Assembly (NCBI GenBank): GCA_019423725.1
Contig: JAHZAW010000027.1
Span: 11,998 to 24,735 of the forward strand
Length of the DNA: 12,738 nucleotides
Reading direction: 5' to 3'
From: Clostridiales bacterium
GTDB lineage: Bacteria > Bacillota > Clostridia > Lachnospirales > Anaerotignaceae
A program made the translations under genes and the position numbers. Positions 7,112-12,738 of the stretch are shown one piece after another; positions within the stretch are counted from its first letter, which is position 1, and every line of letters begins with the position of its first letter. The notes beneath the pieces were generated by a model. That model did not search any database and was not told the origin of the DNA. It was given only the letters and a program-made list of their open reading frames with translations.

Positions 7112-8244
7112 GGCATCTATCACTGCAATGGCGGATAACACTCATGACCGCCATACTTATTTGTGTGACCTGTATATCAATGAAACTTCTGCTATGTTCC
7201 TCAGGTATCAAATACATGGATTCCATAGGCACTTTTGTAGAGGAGCACATTAAAAACAATGCCTATGATAACTCAGATCCATCCCATCAATACTCATCTG
7301 GTCTTGATGAGGATGATATAAACCAAGCCATTCATAAAGCACAAAAGGACTTCTGTATGACGAACTGGCATATAACAGCGGCTGTAACTTTGCTCAGCGG
7401 TGTACTCGCCTATTTTGTCAGCGGAAGAGCTCTTAAACCCCTTAAAAATTTTTCATCTAAGGTCGAAAAAGTGCGGATGGATAATCTGGCTGACATAAAA
7501 CTTGATGAGGATACGCTTCCCGAATTCCGGCATCTGAGCTGCTCTTTTAATCAGATGCTGGAACGTCTGAATCTTGCCTTTGAAACTCAGCGACAGTTTA
7601 CCGGCAATGCTGCCCATGAGCTTAGAACCCCTCTGGCGCTCATGCAGGCGCAGCTGGAATTGTTTTCTGCCGAGCATCCTGACGTACTTCCAGAAACAGC
7701 GGATTTTCTCAGACTGCTTCGTGAACAGACAGAGCGTCTGTCACAGATGTCAAAGACTCTCCTTGAAATGAGCAGCCTTCATTCGGTTCTGCGCACTGAT
7801 CTTATCCAGCTCGGTCCGATGATAGAAGAAATATTCACTGACCTTGCTCCCTTAGCAGAAGAACGAGGCATATCTCTGGAAAGGTCTGGCGATGCTGAAA
7901 TGAATGGAAGTGATACTCTCATATACAGGCTATTGTTTAATTTAACGGAAAACGCCATAAAATATAACAGCCCAGGAGGCAGTGTAAAAATTTTTATTTT
8001 CCATCAAGCCCAAAATCTTATGATACGCATTATGGATTCAGGATTTGGGATCCCGGAAAAATACCAGCAGAGCATCTTTCATCCATTTTTCCGTGTTGAT
8101 AAGTCCCGCAGCAGGATATATGGCGGAGCCGGCCTTGGCCTTTCTTTAGTCTGGGAGATAGCCAATGTACATGGAGGGTCTGTCTGGGTCGAAAAAAGTT
8201 CAGAGGAAGGGACATCAATCATCGTAAAATTTCCATTAAAATAA
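7108..8244 (+). CDS. Membrane sensor histidine kinase
   Basis: This is the sensor kinase paired with the upstream regulator, overlapping it by 4 bases, with GGGAGG at 7093-7098 nine bases before ATG. In 378 residues it has: transmembrane helix 1 (about 11-31), a short external loop (about 32-87), transmembrane helix 2 (about 88-107), HAMP (about 106-160), a HisKA dimerisation domain with phospho-acceptor His170 in AAHELRTPLALMQ, and an HATPase domain. The ATPase shows the N box NLTENAIKYN (Asn278, Asn282), G1 box DSGFGIP (310-316), F box FHPFFRVD and G2 box GGAGLGLSL (339-347). All catalytic elements are present. The external loop is too small for a PAS or Cache domain. It is bracketed by Cys30 at the outer end of helix 1 and Cys83 just before helix 2, which could form a redox-sensitive pair (inference). 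The stimulus is not otherwise visible. Arginine codons are 12 CGN of 19. Confidence 0.94.
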   Translation: MRHLSLQWRITLMTAILICVTCISMKLLLCSSGIKYMDSIGTFVEEHIKNNAYDNSDPSHQYSSGLDEDDINQAIHKAQKDFCMTNWHITAAVTLLSGVLAYFVSGRALKPLKNFSSKVEKVRMDNLADIKLDEDTLPEFRHLSCSFNQMLERLNLAFETQRQFTGNAAHELRTPLALMQAQLELFSAEHPDVLPETADFLRLLREQTERLSQMSKTLLEMSSLHSVLRTDLIQLGPMIEEIFTDLAPLAEERGISLERSGDAEMNGSDTLIYRLLFNLTENAIKYNSPGGSVKIFIFHQAQNLMIRIMDSGFGIPEKYQQSIFHPFFRVDKSRSRIYGGAGLGLSLVWEIANVHGGSVWVEKSSEEGTSIIVKFPLK

Positions 8245-8438
8245 TTTATAGGAAAACTGATGCCAATACACTATGTCTGCTATATATTGCAGTACCACAC
8301 AAAAAAATATTTATGCCATTTATTTAAACCAACAGCCAGTAACTTTTTAAATATAATAAGCTGTCATATCATGCTATAACATTTCTCCAGAAATATTTTA
8401 CCTCTGACCCAATACATCTATTATCTAAAACAGACGAA
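8245..8438. other. AT-rich intergenic region with no gene seen
   Basis: No reading frame with an RBS, RNA gene or clear repeat is seen between the kinase stop and the shared terminator. It could be the right-hand junction of the msrAB/two-component block. Confidence 0.5.
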
Positions 8439-8467
8439 AGCCACATAAGACATTGTCCTATGTGGCT
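8439..8467. terminator. Likely bidirectional terminator between the kinase gene and the SLH gene
   Basis: The hairpin arms AGCCACATA and TATGTGGCT pair for 9 bases. They continue past one mismatch with GAC/GTC to a small loop. On the minus strand the hairpin is followed by TTTCGTCTGTTTT, which suits the SLH gene ending 37 bases before it. On the plus strand the tail CGATTATCTTT is weaker but it may also stop kinase transcripts. Confidence 0.7.
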
Positions 8468-8501
8468 CGATTATCTTTATGCTATTTGTTTGTCAAGGCA
8501 T

Positions 8502-8520
8502 CATCAGTCTTTTACTGATG
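8502..8520. repeat. Small hairpin overlapping the SLH gene stop codon
   Basis: Perfect 7-base arms CATCAGT and ACTGATG surround a 5-base loop, covering the last codons and the TGA stop. There is no T-tail, so it is not a terminator by itself. It may protect the mRNA end or be chance. Confidence 0.35.
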
Positions 8521-10453
8521 TGGCAAGTCCGTCATCATCAAACTTAACGGTCACGTTTGATATTCCGCTGCCCTTGTTAACAAGATTCTTAAGACTATTT
8601 ATATTTATATCATCATAATCTGTTCCGTCAATGCTTATCCTTGTGTCCTCATCGAAATGGAATCTTATCTGATCTACATTTCCAGACATATTTACTCCCA
8701 TTTCTCCTCTAGGGTATCTGTCATTGCTTACGGTCATAAATGTGAGGTCTCCCTCTATCTCGCTGACATAACCATCTATCCTTGTTACCTGGCTGTTCTT
8801 AACGGTTACATCAGCTTTGATCACGATGTCTCCATTATTAACATAGTCTTTAAGGTCACTGATATCATCTATGCTGTCATCTCCGACAACTACATCTACC
8901 CTCACGGAACTTGCAAGATCATAGGTCTTGGAACCGACTTTAATTTTTGTACTTGTAAGATCAGAAATTGTTCCGCTGTACTCTTTATCCTTAGCATCAG
9001 GATCATATGTACTGCTTTCAGCAACTATCTTAGTTACCTCTTTGCTGCTGTTAAGGGTAAGCTCAACGTCGATATATTTGCTTCCGGTAAGGTCATCAAA
9101 TATGTCTATGAGACTTTCTAATCCACTTGAGCTTCCATTATATTTTACGGTAACACTGTCAGCCATATCATATGAATAGTTTTTTGAACCTGATTCTATC
9201 GATATACTTCTTTTATTGATGTTCTTTATCTTACCTTCGGTATCGCTGGTATACTTCTGCTCAACGGCAGTAACTACATTAGCTTCCTGAGTTGAGGAAT
9301 TAAGTTCAACGGTAACTTCCACATATGAATCACCCTTTACCCTGTCAGAAAGCTGTCTGAGGGTAGCTGTCTTTCCATCAAGGGTTATCTTAGCATCTCT
9401 AGCAACGGTGTAATATACTCTGTCGCCCCTCTTATCGATAAGGCCTATCTTATATTCTCCGGCGCTGATGAGCTCGCCCTTATCCTTGATTGTGCTTGTG
9501 TACTGGGGCATGTTTACATTTCCAGGGGTAGTAACTATATCCTTCGTTATGTTTACCTTAGCGATATTGGCCCCGCTGGAATATACTGTAACTGAATCGC
9601 CAAGTCCAAGTCCTGAGGGGCCCACATTGCTGCTGGCGTTATTGTATACGGGTGTGGCATCCGTAAGGACGAATCCAGCTACGCCGTCAGCTGTTGTGAG
9701 TCTGAGAACATAGGTGCCGTTGCTTTCATAAACGGATACGACTGTACCAGATGTCTGGGTATATCCTGATTCAGGATTTGTCACTATCTTCTGTTTCATA
9801 ATATCAAAGGTCTTTGATGCGAGCACAGCTGTCTCAGCCCTTGTTATATTTGCCTTAGGATTAAAATTATTATTATCCCCTGAAACTATTCCAAGCTTAT
9901 TTAAAAGCTCCACATAGGGTTTTGCTGAAGCTGAAATATTCCAAGTATCATTGAAGGCCAGGGATGTTCCCGTTGAAAGAGAATAGCTGAGCGCCAGAGC
10001 TTTTCCAAACATTACCGCCATATCTTCCCTGGATATTTTAACATCCTGTCCGTTATCCTTAAATTTTGTAAGGTCATAGGATGATACTATACCCTTTTCC
10101 ATACAGAATGCCACGGCTTTTTCAGCCCAGTCATCTATACCTTCATTTGCCATTTCCATGGAATACCTGTTTATTCCAAGGTCTGTAACATCTGTGGCAA
10201 ATCCTGATTTTACCGTCATTGAGTAAACAAGCTGAGCCGCTTCAGAATATGTAATATTTTCACTTCCCCTGAAAACACGGGCTCCTCTGCTGTTATAATC
10301 GCCTACCATAAGGCCGCTTTCATAAACGCTGTTTATGTAGCTTTCAGCCCATTTCAGACTGCTTCCTATATCGGAAAATACAGCTCCGTATCCGACAGAG
10401 GAAACTGTTAAACAAACTGCTGCTGTAAGTGCAGTCAACACATATTTTTTCAT
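8504..10453 (-). CDS. Secreted S-layer-homology (SLH) domain cell-surface protein
   Basis: This exported protein is predicted to attach non-covalently to secondary cell-wall polymer through three N-terminal SLH domains. The ATG at 10453 follows GGGGGAG with a 7-base spacer. An in-frame ATG at 10522 is rejected because it lies in the AT-rich promoter region. The signal peptide is residues 1 to about 24 (MKKYVLTALTAAVCLTVSS, cleavage near GYGA). SLH1 (about 26-85) carries ITYSEAA, SLH2 (about 98-160) ISREDMA and SLH3 (about 166-220) ITRAETA, variants of the family ITRAE motif. Residues 236-649 form about five divergent modules of 68-85 residues, beta-rich, with a recurrent pattern G-I-x-x-I ... 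Y-x-x-x-x-x-V-x-V ... V-T-x-I. I do not recognise these as a named domain. No catalytic motif or LPXTG is seen. A structural S-layer or cell-wall role is likely, but an enzyme or adhesin function cannot be excluded. The gene is monocistronic, with its own terminator downstream. Confidence 0.9.
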   Translation of the reverse strand: MKKYVLTALTAAVCLTVSSVGYGAVFSDIGSSLKWAESYINSVYESGLMVGDYNSRGARVFRGSENITYSEAAQLVYSMTVKSGFATDVTDLGINRYSMEMANEGIDDWAEKAVAFCMEKGIVSSYDLTKFKDNGQDVKISREDMAVMFGKALALSYSLSTGTSLAFNDTWNISASAKPYVELLNKLGIVSGDNNNFNPKANITRAETAVLASKTFDIMKQKIVTNPESGYTQTSGTVVSVYESNGTYVLRLTTADGVAGFVLTDATPVYNNASSNVGPSGLGLGDSVTVYSSGANIAKVNITKDIVTTPGNVNMPQYTSTIKDKGELISAGEYKIGLIDKRGDRVYYTVARDAKITLDGKTATLRQLSDRVKGDSYVEVTVELNSSTQEANVVTAVEQKYTSDTEGKIKNINKRSISIESGSKNYSYDMADSVTVKYNGSSSGLESLIDIFDDLTGSKYIDVELTLNSSKEVTKIVAESSTYDPDAKDKEYSGTISDLTSTKIKVGSKTYDLASSVRVDVVVGDDSIDDISDLKDYVNNGDIVIKADVTVKNSQVTRIDGYVSEIEGDLTFMTVSNDRYPRGEMGVNMSGNVDQIRFHFDEDTRISIDGTDYDDININSLKNLVNKGSGISNVTVKFDDDGLATSVKD

Positions 10454-10460
10454 ATATAAT

Positions 10461-10467
10461 CTCCCCC
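10461..10467 (-). promoter_or_regulatory. RBS deciding the start of the SLH protein
   Basis: GGGGGAG on the minus strand is 7 bases before the ATG at 10453, directly ahead of a textbook signal peptide. It rules out the longer frame from 10522. Confidence 0.75.
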
Positions 10468-10493
10468 TGATGAGTAATAATATCCTGATTATG

Positions 10494-10522
10494 ATTATAT
10501 AACATAAAATATTATATTGCAC
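10494..10522 (-). promoter_or_regulatory. Possible promoter of the SLH gene
   Basis: On the minus strand, TATAAT (10494-10499) is preceded at 17 bases by GTGCAA (10517-10522), a poor -35. A second TATAAT is at 10511-10516. The strong -10 boxes in very AT-rich DNA suggest a promoter, but its exact position is uncertain. Confidence 0.3.
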
Positions 10523-10590
10523 TAAAAAAATAGATTTTTTTACTTAAAATATAAAACTTATGATTATAAATATGCACCAAAAACTCCATC

Positions 10591-10629
10591 AGAACAAAAA
10601 TATAACGGCGGATATGTCCCGCCGTTATA
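10591..10629 (-). terminator. Intrinsic terminator of ftsH
   Basis: The 11-base perfect stem TATAACGGCGG / CCGCCGTTATA (10601-10611 and 10619-10629) has a 7-base loop. On the minus strand it is followed by TTTTTGTTCT. It begins 11 bases after the ftsH stop codon and separates ftsH from the SLH gene. Confidence 0.92.
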
Positions 10630-10640
10630 ATGAATACTGT

Positions 10641-12518
10641 TTATTCTGTTTTCTCAGTTTTATCTGATTCTTCAGCACCATTTTTTACACTGTTGAAAAT
10701 TTCCATAAATTTTTCACCGCTTATGGTCTCTTCCTCAATAAGGAAAGCGGCTATTTTATGAAGTGCCTCTGTATTTTCCCTTAAAATATCAAGTGCCTTT
10801 TTATGGCATGATTTTATTATAGATAAAACCTCAGCGTCTGCCCTGGAACCTGTTTCATCTGAACATGTCATGGATGTCCTTCCGTTAAGATACATATTAT
10901 TATCCTTCTCAAGGGCCATCATATCAAATGTATCGCTCATACCATATCTCGTTACCATGGCTCTGGCAAGCTCTGTGGCTCGCTCGATATCATTTGAGGC
11001 TCCTGTGGTCACGGTGTCGAATATTATCTCCTCCGCTCCCCTTCCGGCAAGAAATGTGGTTATTTCATCCAGCATCTCATCCTTGGTCATAAGATATCTT
11101 TCCTCTTCAGGCATCTGCATGGTATATCCCAAAGAACCCATGGTCCTGGGCACGATGGTTATCTTCTGGACAGGCTGGGTATGTTTCTGGCAGGCAATGG
11201 CAAGGGCATGGCCGACTTCGTGGTATGCCACGATCTTTCTTTCCTTCTCGGTCATTATCCTGTCCTTTTTCTCTTTTCCGGCAATGACAAGTTCTATGGC
11301 CTCCATGAGGTCCTCCTGCATTACCTTTTCCCTGCCTTCACGAACCGCTCTGAGGGCAGCCTCATTTACCATATTGGCAATGTCAGCTCCGGAACATCCT
11401 GATGTTCCAAGGGCTATCTGTTTAAGGTCCAAGTCATCGACGGTCTTTACATTCTTAAGATGTACCTTGAGTATATCTTCCCTTCCCTTAAGGTCAGGTC
11501 TGTCTACAACTACCCTTCTATCGAATCTTCCTGGTCTAAGAAGCGCCTCATCCAGGACTTCCGGTCTATTGGTGGCTCCAATGACAACTATTCCCTTGGT
11601 TACGTCAAAACCGTCCATTTCACTCAGCAGCTGGTTAAGGGTCTGTTCCCTTTCATCATTTCCGCCAAGAACGCTGTCCCTTTTCTTTCCGATGGCGTCT
11701 ATCTCATCAATGAAAATTATGCATGGTGCATTAGAAAGGGCGTCCTTAAAAAGATCCCTTACCCTTGAAGCTCCTACACCTACGAACATCTCCACAAAAC
11801 TTGAGCCGCTGAGGGAATAAAAAGGCACTTTAGCCTCTCCGGCAACGGCCTTGGCAAGGAGGGTCTTTCCTGTTCCCGGAGGTCCCACAAGCAGTGCTCC
11901 TCTGGGCAGTTTCGCACCTATTTCCGTATATTTTTCAGGCCTGTGGAGGAAATCAACTATTTCCCTCAAGGAATCCTTGGCTTCTTCCTCCCCTGCCACA
12001 TCTGCAAAGGTAACACCTGTCTCCTTCTCAACATACATCTTGGCATTGCTTTTTCCAAAGCCTCCGCCCATTCTTTTCATGGCGAATCTCATTACCAGCA
12101 TCACTGCCGCATAGAAAAACAGCAGCGGGAGCACAAACTCCACAAAAAATGTAACAACGGGATTTGTCATATCCGGAGGAGCATCATAAATTACATTCTG
12201 CTCATCAAGTTTGCTGAGCAGTTCAGGATTGCTGATATATCCAGTGTAATACTGCTTTTTAGCCTCTCCCTGGCTGTTTTCATCTTCCTTAAGGGTGAAG
12301 TTTATTATTGATCCTTCAAACTTGACTTCCTCGATCTTTCCCTCATCGAGCATTTCGATAAATTCACTATATTTTACCTCGGAAATATCAGACATAGAAT
12401 TTTTTCCAAGGAAATAATTCAGCGCAAGAGTAAACACCAGTGCCGAAACCGCCAGAATAAGCAGCAGTTTCTTATCATTTTTGTTTTTATTCTCACCATT
12501 TTTATTCTCTGATGACAT
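10641..12518 (-). CDS. ftsH: ATP-dependent zinc metalloprotease FtsH
   Basis: This membrane-anchored AAA+ protease degrades misfolded membrane proteins and regulators. The start is taken at 12518 (MSSENKNGENK) because AGGGGAG lies 5 bases upstream. A longer frame from 12536 has no good RBS. In the 625-residue form: transmembrane helix 1 at about 17-37, an external FtsH-extracellular domain at about 40-118, and helix 2 at about 121-144. The AAA domain has Walker A GPPGTGKT (212-219), pore motif FVGVG (245-249), Walker B FIDEID (269-274) and the second region of homology with arginine fingers in RPGRFDRR (328-335). The M41 protease domain has HEVGH (433-437; usually HEAGH) and the third zinc ligand Asp510 in SNDIERAT. 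A charged tail closes the protein. All key residues are present and the length is normal. The gene stands alone between its promoter and terminator. Arginine codons are 29 AGR of 31. Confidence 0.97.
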   Translation of the reverse strand: MSSENKNGENKNKNDKKLLLILAVSALVFTLALNYFLGKNSMSDISEVKYSEFIEMLDEGKIEEVKFEGSIINFTLKEDENSQGEAKKQYYTGYISNPELLSKLDEQNVIYDAPPDMTNPVVTFFVEFVLPLLFFYAAVMLVMRFAMKRMGGGFGKSNAKMYVEKETGVTFADVAGEEEAKDSLREIVDFLHRPEKYTEIGAKLPRGALLVGPPGTGKTLLAKAVAGEAKVPFYSLSGSSFVEMFVGVGASRVRDLFKDALSNAPCIIFIDEIDAIGKKRDSVLGGNDEREQTLNQLLSEMDGFDVTKGIVVIGATNRPEVLDEALLRPGRFDRRVVVDRPDLKGREDILKVHLKNVKTVDDLDLKQIALGTSGCSGADIANMVNEAALRAVREGREKVMQEDLMEAIELVIAGKEKKDRIMTEKERKIVAYHEVGHALAIACQKHTQPVQKITIVPRTMGSLGYTMQMPEEERYLMTKDEMLDEITTFLAGRGAEEIIFDTVTTGASNDIERATELARAMVTRYGMSDTFDMMALEKDNNMYLNGRTSMTCSDETGSRADAEVLSIIKSCHKKALDILRENTEALHKIAAFLIEEETISGEKFMEIFNSVKNGAEESDKTEKTE

Positions 12519-12523
12519 ATCGA

Positions 12524-12530
12524 CTCCCCT
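12524..12530 (-). promoter_or_regulatory. RBS deciding the start of ftsH
   Basis: AGGGGAG on the minus strand is 5 bases before the ATG at 12518 and lies inside the alternative longer frame (ATG at 12536), which it makes unlikely. Confidence 0.65.
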
Positions 12531-12558
12531 TTCCATAATACGGATATCTCTTTCGTCT

Positions 12559-12586
12559 ATTATAATATAAAATCCGACAATTGAAA
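12559..12586 (-). promoter_or_regulatory. Candidate promoter of ftsH
   Basis: On the minus strand, a consensus -10 TATAAT (12559-12564) has TTTCAA (12581-12586) 16 bases upstream as a weak -35. The leader would be about 34 bases to the ATG at 12518. No heat-shock (CIRCE-like) inverted repeat is seen. Confidence 0.4.
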
Positions 12587-12738
12587 GAGGACAAACCTAA
12601 AATGTTTATTAAAAAGAAGAAATATTTATTATATTAACTGTTATACCATTCCCTAAAATATTTTTCATCAGCCGTCATCTTCCGCTATTTAATTTTTGCA
12701 TTTGATATAAAATTATGTGTTTTTATTGATCACAGCCA
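12587..12738. other. AT-rich sequence at the right edge with no gene seen
   Basis: Only very short frames occur on either strand. The hpt or tilS gene often found upstream of ftsH in Firmicutes does not reach into the window. Confidence 0.5.

Noticed and set aside
10454..10522. 23-residue N-terminal extension of the SLH protein
   Set aside because: The extension is hydrophobic but lies in AT-rich promoter-like DNA. The internal ATG at 10453 has a strong RBS and starts a standard signal peptide.
10870..11820. Long plus-strand frame opposite ftsH
   Set aside because: It is an antisense shadow of ftsH. The serine- and leucine-rich composition is typical of reverse-frame translation, and ftsH has all its motifs on the minus strand.

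Overview
The window looks like chromosomal DNA of a low-GC Gram-positive anaerobe of the class Clostridia, most plausibly a Lachnospiraceae-type organism. This rests on AT-rich intergenic regions, strong AGGAGG-type ribosome binding sites, a clostridial-looking FtsH, AddA rather than RecB, a Bacillus-like xanthine phosphoribosyltransferase, an SLH-domain cell-surface protein, and AGA/AGG as the dominant arginine codons in most genes. The taxonomic call is inference from protein style, not from a marker gene.

Layout, left to right. (1) Positions 1-3907, minus strand: a run of three genes, a 93-aa and a 194-aa protein that I do not recognise, followed by addA, which leaves the window at the left edge with 979 codons present. 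addB is not upstream of addA here. (2) Positions 4067-4645, plus strand: xpt, divergent from that run, closed by a strong intrinsic terminator and without a purine riboswitch. (3) Positions 4977-8244: an exported lipoprotein methionine sulfoxide reductase (MsrA-MsrB fusion, minus strand), divergent from an OmpR/PhoB-type response regulator and a membrane histidine kinase that overlap by 4 bases (plus strand). The 335-base gap between the two sides holds direct and inverted repeats that could be operators. (4) Positions 8504-10453, minus strand: a 649-aa secreted protein with three SLH domains and about five divergent beta-type modules. (5) Positions 10641-12518, minus strand: ftsH with its own terminator.

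The most interesting unit is region 3. A surface methionine-sulfoxide repair enzyme faces a two-component system whose kinase has a short external loop bracketed by two cysteines (C30 and C83). This suggests a self-contained envelope oxidative-stress (for example hypochlorous acid or peroxide) sensing and repair module. It resembles in concept E. coli HprSR-MsrPQ and, as I recall it, the Fusobacterium ModRS-MsrAB pairing. The regulator and kinase use CGN arginine codons heavily (17 of 21 and 12 of 19), against 2 of 31 in ftsH, so this block may have been acquired by transfer.

The remaining genes are housekeeping (recombination repair, purine salvage, membrane proteolysis) or envelope functions. 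I see no rRNA, tRNA, CRISPR array, insertion sequence or phage gene.
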